Below, piece after piece: positions 10,978-21,219 of a stretch of 64,000 bases of DNA (the stretch's first letter is position 1; every line of letters begins with the position of its first letter). The translations under genes and the position numbers were made by a program. The DNA comes from Berberis thunbergii (lineage: Eukaryota > Streptophyta > Magnoliopsida > Ranunculales > Berberidaceae): contig QNQO01000542.1 of the NCBI GenBank assembly GCA_003290165.1, positions 372,001-436,000 of the forward strand, written 5' to 3'. The notes below the pieces were generated by a model that did not search any database, had not been told where the DNA came from, and saw only the letters and a list, made by a program, of their open reading frames with translations.

Positions 10978-11375
10978 TCTAGTGGTAATTCATGTAAAAT
11001 CCTCAGCGATGCAAACATCTCGACATCCCCTTCTTTCCTTTTGAAACTCTTCTAGCAACGCAAACATCTCGACATTTCTTTTCCTTCACAATTCCTTTCC
11101 ATCAAGTGAGCTAGGATCTGGATCATGTAACTTTGTTGTGTTGTTGTCGCAATATAGTGTTAATATTAAGTGAAATAGTTCTCAGACTTCATTTTTGATA
11201 TTGTTGATGATCATGTACTTGTAGTATTAACTATTTTAGATTTGATTATAGATGTAGTTGATGTGTAAGACTTGAATCATGTAGTACTATGTTGTAGAAT
11301 CATGTTTGGTGTGAAATTTAAACTTGAAAATAAATTTGCTATTGCGGGAATTTTTTAGTACCATATAGTTTCGTC
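10978..11375 (+). repeat. Copy 2 of the ~400-bp direct duplication
   Basis: Matches 8479-8890. Where copy 1 continues ACCATATGATGTCATCTCGTC, this copy is interrupted after TTTCGTC by the element at 11376-12311 and resumes with GTCTCGTC. Copy 1 therefore serves as an approximate empty site for that insertion. Confidence 0.65.
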
Positions 11376-12319
11376 CAGGGACAAAGCTACGTGGGGGTAA
11401 GTGGGTGATTTTTGAATTTTTTCTTTAGTTATTTCTAATATCCCCACCCTTGCGATGCCGAAAACTCCATCCCACCCCACCCCTTTCTCTATCTTTATTC
11501 TCTGCAATGCTGACGACCTTGCTCCGCCCATTTCATATATTCTGCTCCCTCTTTCTGTTTACACTAACATCGACAACTGCCCCACCTCATACTATCTTCT
11601 TCTTCCTCCCTCTTTGCTTGATTTAGTTTTTTTCCCACCATTGCCATCGGCCACTAGCAACCCCCACTTCTAATGCATGCTTTGATGAAGAAGAATTAAA
11701 AAAAAAAAAAAAAAACATTTTCTCGAGATGAATTCATATCTCGAGGTTTAGTTTTGTATTTTATTCATAAAAATTTTCTGGAGATACATGATAATTAATT
11801 TTGATTCATTAATCTTTCCTCAAGATACATGTTTGTATCTCGAAGTTTATATGTGGATTATTGTTTGAAAGACATTTTGGTAATTAACGTAAGCCTTTTG
11901 ACAGTCAATGCACATTGACTGCTAGTCCTCGAGGGACACTTCAATAGTGATTAATGATGAGATATCATCTAATTAGCTATTTATGATAGTTGGCTATCGC
12001 AAATAACCCAATTTTTTTGTCCACATCTAATTTTACATTTGAAATCAAAATTTGCCCCTTAACTTTATATACCAATTTGATTTGTTTCCCATGTATTTAT
12101 CTTTTGTGCTCCTACAAAGTGGCTTGTTGGATTCATTTTCTTCCTCATAGATTAGATGGAATTTTGTTTAGCAATTGAAGTTTTTCATAGTTATTTATGT
12201 ATTGTTCCAATTAAAATTATTTTGTTAAAGTAATTAATTATTATATTATCATTAATTAACTATGACTCATCACTCTACCCCTCTTCAACAAAAATCTTGG
12301 TTCTATCACTGGTCTCGTC
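11368..12319 (-). mobile_element. Non-autonomous hAT-like element, copy A (936 bp)
   Basis: The element is 11376-12311. Flanks are GTTTCGTC (11368-11375) and GTCTCGTC (12312-12319), an 8-bp duplication with one mismatch. Ends are CAGGGACAAAGCTACGTG and, on the - strand, CAGTGATAGAACCAAGAT. The first ~90 bases read from the right end (on -) match the first ~90 bases of 28581-29461 on +, including TTTTTGTTG, TAATTAA and TTAGTTACTTTAACA-like words. The two are therefore copies of one family in opposite orientation. No transposase was seen; the short frame at 11455-11673 is not recognised. Confidence 0.65.
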
Positions 12320-12657
12320 TTGCTATTTTTTCATTTTAACTACACAATTATAATAAATATGCACATCAGATGCAGTATGAGCTCAAAACCATATATTTTT
12401 CCAGAATGGCACATTCGTGCCGAATATGTCTCATACTGACATGCACACATACACCGGTACCACTCCTGACATGTATGTTTCCAGGTGGGTTGTTTCCTCT
12501 AGGACATACACGTTGCCAGAGAAGACAAATCGTGCGACCCAATCACAAAGTATATCATGCATCAGGGAATTATCAACCCGATTAAAAACAAATCTCATTC
12601 TCTATGTCGGGCGCTACTTCCTAACAAGGTTTCGCGTAATACCTATGGTTGAACAAG
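12312..12657. other. No gene recognised
   Basis: Intergenic DNA between the hAT-like element and the minisatellite. Short overlapping frames at 12370-12690 have no family resemblance. Confidence 0.4.
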
Positions 12658-14052
12658 TGATATGCACCAAACACAGTATGCAATCCACCTGACATGCACC
12701 AGACACATTATGCATGTCCTTCTGATGTGCACCAAACACAATATGCACATATCCTTGATATGCAGCTGCCACATTATGTGTGATACCCTTGTGTGGGAGG
12801 ACCTGAGGGGGAGGGTGAGAAAGAAACCCAATAGGCTTGTGGATCCCAAGAGGGGTTGGGCGAGTTACCAAGGGGAGATCATAGTCCCACATCGCTTGGG
12901 TGTGGGATGGTGATGTGCTATATATATACGACGTTGGATCTACAAAGTACTATGCGTTTTAAAGTTGTGCGGGCCGATTTGGGCCCAAATTGGACAATAT
13001 AGTACTCTGTGGATCGGGTCGTGACAGAATGGTATCAGAGTCTGACACAGCCAGAAGTGTGTCAACGAGGACGTTGGGCTCCCGAGGGGGGTGGACTGTG
13101 ATACCCTTGTGTGGGCGGACCTGAGGGGGAGGGTGAGGGAGAAGCCCAATAGGCCCATGAATCCCAAAAGGGGTTGGACGAGCTACCAAGGGGTGATCAT
13201 AGTCCCACATCGCCTGGGTGCGGGATGATGATGTGGTATATATGTACGAGGTTGGATCTACAAAGTACTACGTGTTTGAAAGTTGTGCGGACCGGTTTGG
13301 GCCCAAAGCGGACAATATAGTACTCTGTGGATCGGGTCGTGACAAAAAAGAAAGACGCGTTTTAAAGCCGTGCGGGCTGGTTGGGCCCAGAGCGGACAAT
13401 ATGTTACTGTGCGGATCGGATCGTTACGGGACCCAAGGAGGGTTGACTGTGGAGACTCTTCTGTGGGCGGACCAGAGGGGAGGGTGAGGGTGAGGGTTGA
13501 GGCCCAGACCCAAGAGGGTTGACAAACTACAAAGGGGGGAGATAATCCCACATCGCCTGGGTGCAGAAGGGGGATGTCCTATATATGTGCGAGGTTGGAT
13601 CCCCATAGTAACAAAGCGTTTTAAAGCCGTGCGGGCTGGTTGATCCCAGAACATACAATATCGTACTGTGCGGATCGGGTCGTTACAGAATGGTATCAGA
13701 GCCTGACCCAGTCGAAAGTGTGCCAACGAGGACGTTGGGCTCTCGAGGGGAGTGGACTGTGATACCCTTGTGTGGGCGAACCTGAGGGGGAGGGTGAGGG
13801 AGAAGCCAATAGGCCCGTGGATCCCAAGATGGGTTGGACGAGCTACAAAGGGAAGATCATAGTCCCACATCATCTGGGTGCGGGATGATGATGTGCTATA
13901 TATGTACGAGGTTGAATCTACAAAGTACTACGTATTTTAAAGCCGTGTGGGCCGATTTTGGCCCAAAACGGATAATATAGTACTCTGTGGATTGATTCGT
14001 GACATTATGCATACCCACCTAATATACACCAAACACGGTATGCATATCCATC
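12658..14052 (+). repeat. 33-bp minisatellite, interrupted by a TRIM array
   Basis: About five units of consensus TGATATGCACCAAACACA followed by NTATGCATATCCATC, at 12658-12778 and 14010-14052. The insertion lies in the fourth unit. Removing 12779-14004 and one TTATG restores a unit of exactly 33 bases, which confirms both the minisatellite period and the insertion boundaries. Confidence 0.75.
12774..14009 (+). mobile_element. TRIM array: four LTRs, two primer-binding sites, one target duplication
   Basis: LTRs beginning TGTGATACCC (or TGTGGAGACTC) and ending CGTGACA/CGTTACA lie at 12779-13026 (248 bp), 13097-13344 (248), 13448-13687 (240, more divergent) and 13758-14004 (247). The first and third are followed after 3 bases by TGGTATCAGAGT/C (13030-13041 and 13691-13702), the initiator-Met tRNA primer-binding site. 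The internal regions are only ~70 bp and end in a purine tract (CGAGGGGGGTGGAC). A partial LTR lies at 13345-13447. TTATG flanks the whole array at 12774-12778 and 14005-14009. There is no coding capacity. It is a terminal-repeat retrotransposon in miniature that has become tandem. Confidence 0.85.
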
Positions 14053-14422
14053 TGGCTAGAATTGCGAAAAAATATAGTTTTAAATGATGCAAGTCAATTA
14101 TTGAAATAAATTGGTAAACACCATATCTGAAATGATCACATGACTTCTCTATTACATGCCATGGATGCTCAATTACACAATCGCTTCATATGTTAGTCAA
14201 CAGCTCAAGGCAGTAAATCATAGTTTATGTTACAATTTCAGCATTCATGCAACTATGTGAACTGCTCCATACAACAAGATATTACCACACACCACTTCCA
14301 AATATTACCATATACAAACAAACATTCAAAACTTCATCCAAAACATAAGTTTACACTTACGACCATTTGTACATAGAACCCGTAATGTCGAGGAGGAATT
14401 ATCTGTTTTACAAAATTGGAAA
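14053..14422. other. Intergenic DNA, nothing recognised
   Basis: AT-rich, no open frame of interest, no terminal repeats found. It separates the minisatellite/TRIM cluster from the nested LTR structure. Confidence 0.4.
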
Positions 14423-15102
14423 TGATGCAGTCAATTTTTGCCCCCTGCTTTGACCCTGTTCCTGCTGACTTGCATAAGTAACGCACGTGAGCTACAAACC
14501 ACCTTGGGGTGGCCGACGACACTCCGATGCTAAAGTCAGACAGGGATCTGAGGAAGGTGTAATGTTGTAACAGGGAATTTGTAGCGTACCTTAGTTTACC
14601 AACCTCGTGTCTTATTTATAGTGCAAGGAGTCCTGGTTCAACCAGACCATCGTAAGCGTAGTTTAAGGAGGATATCTTCGTGGAGATCCATCTCTAATTA
14701 AGAGTCATGCTATAGGAGGGAAGTTCCATGTTAGTTCTGCACTCTAAGATACACGAGAGATAGTTCCCAATCCAAGAGCAATCCGTAGAAGGGAGTTTCC
14801 CTGTGTGGAAGATACTCTGGTGTTTGCTTCCTAGTTGGATGTAGAGAGCAGCTGCAGTTGCCCGTCTGAAACTGATCCTTGAGATACTTGCCTAAAGAGG
14901 GCTTATGGCTATTGAGGATGGATGTGAGGCGTGTGGGCCTCGCATGTTGTGAGAGCCCGGGTCCGCTTGGTGGACTAAAATTGAGCGGGCTTAGATCCGC
15001 TTGAGCTGGATCTGTGTTGGGCAGATGCTTGGGCCCATAGTTCCTCGAGATCATCATGACACATGTTCGGCTTAAGAGTGTGATCGTTTTTATGTATCAT
15101 CA
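14423..15102 (-). repeat. Left (3') LTR of the nested retrotransposon
   Basis: 680 bp, TG...CA termini. It shares long blocks with 27795-28430 and 62548-63222, for example CTTATTTATAGTGCA (a TATA-like leader region), GAGTCCTGGTTCAACCAG and GTTCCTCGAGATCATCATGA. Confidence 0.8.
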
Positions 15103-15299
15103 ACTACTCCCCAAGTTAGTGGGCTATCACATCGGTTCGCCAAGTCATTTCTTGAAAATATGCGGCGCTCATGATGATTGAGTCTGAATCGTTGAGCCGC
15201 ACGCTGTATTAATTGGGCGTGCTTGGTTTGGCGAAAAAGATGTGGGAACCTATCCGCTATATAGGTCATCCGAAGTGTTGAGACTGACCCCTCTACTTT
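15103..15299 (+). promoter_or_regulatory. Leader/promoter region of the antisense ORF, split by the CACTA insertion
   Basis: Non-coding 197 bp between the LTR and the CACTA element. On + it contains CTATATAGG (about 15257-15265), a plausible TATA box. Joined across the CACTA element, it would lie about 120 bases before the ATG at 23683. Confidence 0.35.
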
Positions 15300-15800
15300 C
15301 ACTACACCAAAAGGGCCATTTAGCTACGCCGAGCTGCCCACGGTTCTAAACCGTTGGTGCATTTGCCACGGCAAAAAACCGTAGCTATAAGTACCAACGG
15401 CTTAAAACCGTGGGTACTAAACACCTTGGCCACGGTTTAAAACCGTTGGTATATTTGGCACGGCTAAACACCGTGGCTAATATTAGCCACGGCTACAGAC
15501 CGTGGGAATTATCTGCAACGGCTCCAAACCGTTGCAAAACAAAATTTAGCAACGGTTATGAACCGTGGATAGACATAGCAACGGCTTAAAACCGTTGCAA
15601 CAAAAAAAAATTAGCAACGGTTTTAGCCGTGGCTAGGCTTAGCAACGGCTCAAAACCGTTGCAACAAAAAATTTAGCAACGGTTTTAAACCGTGGCTAAT
15701 TCTAGCTACGGCTAAAAACCGTTGCAAAAAGAAATTTAGCAACGGTTTGGAGCCGTTGCTAAGCCTAGCCACGGCTAAAAACCGTTGCTACATGAAAAGC
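15300..15800 (+). repeat. Left subterminal repeats of the CACTA element
   Basis: More than 20 short units of the type AACGGYTNAAACCGTKG separated by about 5-12 bases (TAGCAACGG..., ...AAACCGTTGC). Each unit is itself a near-palindrome. Such arrays are the transposase-binding regions of CACTA elements. Confidence 0.85.
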
Positions 15801-16171
15801 GAAAAAAAATTGGGGGGCTATTTTTGGCGCTCGACCTTCCCTCCTCGACTTTCATCGACAAATATTTCACAAAATCGACCTGCGCGCTCCTTCTCTCCCT
15901 CGACCTGCTTCCCTCCATCGACCTGCTCCCTCACTCGACTTGACTTCGCCCTGCTCCTTCTCGTTCCTTGCTCCCTCCCTCGACTTCCCTCCTCCCCTCC
16001 TTCCCTGCTCCCTAGGGTTCTCGCATCCTCATCCAATTTCAGAGGAATTGAAAAGGCACCCTAGGTCTTCTTCTTCTCCTTTTCTATTACTAGGGTTCTT
16101 GCAACTTTGTAGATCTCGGTTGGTCTTCACTAGTTTGTGATATACTAGTTCTATAACACAGCAAACAAAAC
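15801..16171 (+). other. CT-rich segment between the subterminal repeats and captured ORC4
   Basis: A strongly pyrimidine-rich block (CCCTCGACC, CTCCCTCC words) at 15835-16020, probably CACTA-derived or the leader of the captured ORC4 gene. The long open frames here on both strands follow from the skewed composition. Confidence 0.4.
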
Positions 16172-17862
16172 ATGGGGGTAGAAAGAGAAACCCCATCCGT
16201 AGAAGCTCTGATTTGTCTCCAGAAAAGAATCTGCGACCCTTCTTCTTCCATCTTCCCGTTTTTCTCCGATTCACCAGATTCCAATTACAGGTATGTTCTC
16301 TTCTCCCCTATCCAAAATAAAATCCCTAACATTCTCATTCAATCTCATCGTCTACTTCATCTATCACGCTATTTGCTATGAGCTTGTGATGGATTTTTTT
16401 GGTTGAAGAATAAGGTCTTAATGATAAGGGTTGGTTTCTTTTGTCATTTCCCAGCAAGTTGAAGTTCATTATCTCCAATTCAGTCACAGAGGCATGCAAC
16501 AACTCTTTATTGCTGCTCGGTCCCCGTGGTTGTGGTCAAAAACAGGTAAAGTCGATTATTTTCCATGTTATTGCAACACTCGTAAGAAACTCATTTATAA
16601 TATGGGGAAAAAAATCTACTAGTCATTCATGCTTATTTATTTATCTATTTTTTTTAATGATTTCAGGTGTTGGATCTTGTTCTCAATGATTTAAATGCTG
16701 AATTTGCAGATATGATCTCAGTGGTATGTGCTTGCGTGCGAATAAGAATTTCATGATTTTATTTAGTTTTGCTTTCAAAGCATATTTGATTTGGATATTA
16801 CCATCAATGCCAACTTGGAATGCAAACCCCAATTATGTTCGACTTATGATTTTGAACCCAGATTGATGCATGTTACGAGGTCGTCTATTTTGATGTCCAG
16901 CTTGGGATATTTGACATTGGACTTTTTTTTTAGCATATAAGGTGCACTTTTAAAAAATGTTATTCTTCCTTCTTTTACATAAAATAGACGATTCTACGAA
17001 GGCTTATGTCAATTTAGGGTCTAAACTGAATTATAAGTTAGACGCAATCAAGTTTCATATTCTATGTTGGTAGTTTGGTAGGGTCCAAATTGAAACATCC
17101 TTTTCTTTTTAATAAAAAAGTTAGTAGTTCTGTGATGGGTATCTCAGAAGTCCTCTAAATTAAGAAAAACTTACAAAACTTATGTATCTGATTCAGGTCA
17201 GACCGGATGGAATATTACACAGTGACGACAATTGTGCACTCAAGGTCAGTAGTTCACCAATTCTCAGAGTCTGAAATTTGGTTTTGCTCTTTAAAGCTAT
17301 CTCTTAGTGCATATTTTGGTCTTTCTTCTCATAAATCCTTCCCTTATAAGATCTTTCACCTTGAATTTGTTTCCATTAACCTGAACATGAATTTTCCAGG
17401 AGATTGCTAAACAACTGTGCTTGGAAAATCAATTATCATTCTCAAAAATGGTACACAACCTTCTCGGATAGTTAGCATACGCTTTAGATCTTAAAGGGCA
17501 AGGATTTCTAACCGTCATACAACTTGGCTTTTGTAGGCTTCAGCTGATGAGAACTCACAGTTCATGATAGCTGTATTAAGGTGGATAGTCGGATTTGTAT
17601 TCTTTCATCTTTTATGATTTCATTGCAACTTAAGTTCTGATAGCTTATTTGTTTTTATTTAGTTTTGGTTTTTTGAATTGGGTCTGTTTGCTCTCCCCCC
17701 AGCCCCCCTTTTGTTGTACTTTCTATTTTTCTGTTTTCTTTCAAAGGCTTTCTCGTGGATGGTGTACTTATGTGCATTTACATGCGTCAATTTTTCGTTT
17801 TTATCAGAGAGTATGGTTTAGCTCACAAAACTTTAGTCTTTGTATTGGACGAGTTTGATCTA
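16172..17862 (+). pseudogene. ORC4: Captured ORC4 fragment (origin recognition complex subunit 4), exons 1-7
   Basis: Seven consecutive exons with their introns: 16172-16290, 16455-16545, 16667-16723, 17197-17244, 17400-17450, 17537-17580, 17808-~17862. All junctions are GT-AG and keep frame. The translation follows plant ORC4 from its start: SDSPDSNYS, KLKFIISNSVTEACNN, LLLLGPRGCG, DDNCALKEIAKQLCLEN, ASADENSQFMIAVLR, then LVFVLDEFD (Walker B). The intact gene encodes a AAA+ ATPase-like subunit of the complex that marks replication origins. Here homology stops abruptly after Asp-Glu-Phe-Asp, within exon 7, where the sequence changes to unrelated DNA, so the C-terminal two thirds are missing. 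The Walker A lysine position reads GCGQKQ, so the usual GxGK is lost. The open frame of every captured exon is preserved. Confidence 0.88.
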
Positions 17863-18570
17863 AGTTTTCTCATAAAACTCTAACAGAACTTTCTCAAATC
17901 CTCGTTCAACTAAAATAAAATAACAAAACACAAGTTTTCAACTAAAATAAAATAAATTGACTTGAGAAACGGAGTATATGCAACTTACCTATAGTTTTAA
18001 TCTATGGCATTGTTGTCACATAATTTTATGAGGTATCCTAGTCTGGATTCAAAGTATGGAGGGTCTAATCCTTTTCACGTCTGTTGAATTCAAGCTCCAT
18101 CTGCATGGCCAATCTATGCCAAAACACAAGTTTTCAAAATTAATTTGGTTCAGAATAATAGAATGAATGTTATTACTTGTTCTGCGGAAAAAAAAGTGAT
18201 CGTTGGATTCTTTGCAGGAAATGGAAAATGAGATTCTGGGTCTTGGATTCATTGATGAGTGAGGTATTTTTCTTTGTCAGGTTTTGCATATTCTGATCCA
18301 TGGTTTTTGATTTCATGTATTTTTAAATTGTGCATACTTCTTGTATTGTATTGCTGATGTCGTGTAGTTTATGATAGAAGGGAGAAACAAAGAGATTTTT
18401 TTCAAGTGTCACTGAAATCTGACCACCTCAACATAGGGAAGTTATATAAGGTTTTCGCTCCAAATGGTTCTTCTTGAATGAAAGTCTAGAATGCGAGAAT
18501 TGAGAATTTGAGTATTGGGTCTTCCTTATAATCTTGGGAGATCTAAGAAATCAGGTTCTGGTCTATTAGT

Positions 18571-18851
18571 ATGGAAGAGTTTTCAAATTTATTTGATGGG
18601 TGGAGTTGGGAGGAAAACAAATTATTTGAATTGGCTTTGGCAATTGTCGATGAAGACAACCCAAATAGGTGGGAGTTGATTGCTGATATGGTAGGTGGGA
18701 GAAGTGTTGGGGAGGTTGAGAAACACTATGAGATTCTTGTAGAGGATTTACAAGCTATTGAATCTGGTAATATGGACTGCAGCTTTGGAGATCCCCTGCT
18801 TTGTGTATCAGTGGAGTGTGTTCGATCCGCTTGGACTGATGAAGATCAGAG
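18571..18851 (+). pseudogene. Captured exon of a RADIALIS/DIVARICATA-type MYB (SANT) gene
   Basis: The frame from ATG 18571 reads WSWEENKLFELALAIVDED, NPNRWELIADMVGGRSV, then EVEKHYEILVEDLQAIESG. This is the single SANT/MYB domain of the RADIALIS family and of the first repeat of DIVARICATA-like factors (W-x19-21-W spacing, PNRW, VGG+S..EV.KHYEILVEDL). It ends with WTDEDQ at a good donor (AG/GTAAGT at 18852), where a second MYB repeat may once have begun. About 150 bp of possible native leader precede it. The intact genes are nuclear DNA-binding proteins in floral asymmetry and growth. There is no downstream exon, so this is a fragment. Confidence 0.8.
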
Positions 18852-20016
18852 GTAAGTCATTCCCTTAAACACCAACTTGTTGATTTCAATTGTTTATATG
18901 GGCTTGTTTTGTTTTGGTTGGTTTCTAATTATTGATTGAATTTTTACGTTACAACATCTAGTTATGCTGCTGTTTTACAGGGTTTGTAAGATGCATCTAT
19001 TCATTCTATCTGTATGGACATAATTGCAATCTCAACAAGCAATTAGTCCTTGGTGGTCATTATATCTCCAGTTGGATCTGCCAGTGACTACCCCCTTTTG
19101 TCTAAATGGGTCATTTATGGAGAGGTATTGTTCAGTCTCCCTCTCATCTTATTAAACTGTTATGTTAGGTGTTCTTGGTGGTCATTATATCTGAGGTGTT
19201 TTTGTTCCAATCATTTGCATTCAGTTAGGTTGCAACGGGGCATGTTCTGGTCCATCCGACGATATTTCTCCCATATATTCATTATGGGCTACTATTATCA
19301 GTCTCTAATGAGTTTCTATTGAATTTCTGTAGAGCGTCCTCGAAGATTATATTTTATATTCTCTGCCCTTGTTCAGAGTTTTTATGTGTTAAGTTTCTCT
19401 TTGTTGCTCCCCCTTGTGAGTTCCTCACTCTCAAGGGTCTGTATTTCCCTTTTTATTTAATGAAACTCCCTGTCTCCATTTTGTTTTATTGGTTAAAAAA
19501 AAAGTGGTTTGAGTGCTTGCACAATTCTAACCAGAGTACAATATGAAACTTTATTGTAAATTGGGGCATGCCTTGGGGACAAGGTGGTTTTAGCTGGTGT
19601 GTGTAACTGATATTTTAGTTTACTTTTTTTGTTTTCCTTGTATTTTTGGCCTCTCAATACTACCATATTGTCACTCGCTTGTAAGGGGGAAGAAAGGGAT
19701 TGGGTGAAAGGTTATCTCATCAAAAGGGAGATTGAGGTGTTGAACGGTAATTTGGCACTTTGGGAGACTCAAATGATCAGAATCATTGTTCTTTTGTAGT
19801 TCTCCTTAGCCTACTTACTTTATGTTTTTGCAAAACAAATTCATGCTTGTAAGACCTTTTTGGAAGGTTTTAGGATGTTATTTTGTTGCTATTTCTTTGG
19901 TTAAACAACTAAATGTTTTTTTTAAGGATTTTACACAATTTTTGTTAGAATGCACTTTCTATAATCAGTTATCTTATTAGCATAAAAGACTAATCAATTA
20001 TCTTTGTATTGAAAAG
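18852..20016 (+). other. CACTA interior without recognised gene
   Basis: Mostly T-rich on + and intron-like, with short frames at 19050-19546 that resemble no family. It may be intron sequence captured along with the MYB exon. Confidence 0.4.
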
Positions 20017-20281
20017 GTTCAAGAGAAGAAAGTGAAAAAGGTATGTGATATGAACATAGAGTCTTCAGATTCAGCAACGAATGGAAGAATTGCTGGTCCG
20101 GATACAACTGCATCTGATCTTGTATTCCCCCCTGGCGGATTCCCTTCTCTTCATTTACCGCTGATTGGAGTCGCAACTGTGACCATGACCTGGAACGGGA
20201 CCATGACAGAGAGGTGGATGGAGCTGATGATCATGATAGAAGAGATCGGGTCAAAGATCAACAAGCAAAGAGTTGATCAAG
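20017..20281 (+). pseudogene. Unidentified captured exon, R/D/H-rich in one frame
   Basis: A segment from about 20017 (after TTGAAAAG) to a donor at 20281/20282 (CAAG/GTGAGC) is GC-richer than its surroundings. One frame begins with VKKVCDMNIESSDSATN. A shifted frame reads DHDLERDHDREVDGADD then HDRRDRVKDQQAKS, like the Arg/Asp-rich tails of splicing-related proteins. The frame switch implies at least one indel. I cannot name the parent gene. Confidence 0.35.
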
Positions 20282-20812
20282 GTGAGCTTTATTTATTTAT
20301 TTCATTTAGTTGTTGCTTGGTACTTTCCATCCTTGAAATCAAAATTTCTTTAATGTTTAGGATTGTAATATTTGCTCAACAGTAGGACTGGCTGAAATGC
20401 CTTGGTACCTTGCATTCTGCATTCTTAGTTACATAATAAATTGTATATTCATATGTAAATTGTACAATGTACTTGAGGGTGTACTCCATGGGAGCTTTGG
20501 ATGTGCTTTTGATGCTTGCCATTCTGCACTCTTAGAACTCAGTATCTGTGCCATGTTCTGCAGCTTGCACTATTTTCTGTTTGCCTTCATTGAAACTGGT
20601 TTTTCATTCATATCTGGGTCAAAGCAGTTTTTCATTCATATCTGGGTCAAAGGTTTAATATCTAATGCATGGTTAGATGATAAATAACAACATTGTTATC
20701 ACATCTAGTCCAAAATCCGTAAAAATCCCCTGAAATGAACATATGGATTGTGGAAGGTAATGGTTTGGTCTTTATGTTGGCAAGACTCAACACTTGGCTC
20801 CTTTCTTTGCAG

Positions 20813-21035
20813 GTTAGTATGAACCTTGACAAGGTGGAACTAGATATGCTTGGCACTTGCAAAAAGATAAGCTATACTCTTGAAACTAGTTTTTTTTTCT
20901 TCTCCATGTTGACCTAACTTCACTGCAGAATAGGCCATAACATGCGACAGAATTTGCAGGTAACTATCTCCAAGGATGACAATGTCATTCTTCATGGGGC
21001 TGGTGACAAGAAGGCCATTGAGGAAAGATGAGCAG
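20813..21035 (+). pseudogene. Captured mitochondrial HSP60 (chaperonin 60) fragment, two exons
   Basis: Exon a (20813-about 20870), after TTTGCAG, reads SMNLDKVELDMLGTCKK. Exon b (20960-21035), after TTTGCAG, reads VTISKDDNVILHGAGDKK then AIEER. Together these match the segment of plant mitochondrial chaperonin 60 preceding RCEQIRSAIE. Exon a's donor is ATAAGC where GTAAGC is expected. In exon b the codons after AIEER have lost 2 bases, giving an immediate TGA. The piece is therefore dead as chaperonin. The intact protein is a matrix protein-folding machine. Confidence 0.8.
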
Positions 21036-21219
21036 GTTTGTACCGTCTTCTCCTACTTGCGATGTTGTATATTTACGGTTTGTCATATGTTGGGTTATGG
21101 TTTGGTGTTTAATGGTTCAGTAGTTGTCTTTCTGTTGGATCAATCTAGTTTTTCAGCTTTGTGGCTGCGAGGTTTGGGGATTATGGCAGCTTTCGCAGTC
21201 CGGGAAATGGCGATATTCT

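Noticed and set aside
12614..13873. Several overlapping frames of 60-149 codons on both strands
   Set aside because: They lie in the TRIM LTRs and repeat with each LTR. The composition is that of the LTR, with no protein family.
15300..15800. Regular short palindromic repeats resembling a CRISPR array
   Set aside because: Unit length and spacing are irregular, the repeat itself varies, the genome is a plant, and the block lies exactly inside a CACTA terminus. Subterminal repeats explain it.
15818..16284. Frames on - such as 15818-16036 (Glu/Arg-rich) and 16029-16274
   Set aside because: Purine-rich complement of a CT-rich tract and of the captured ORC4 leader/exon.
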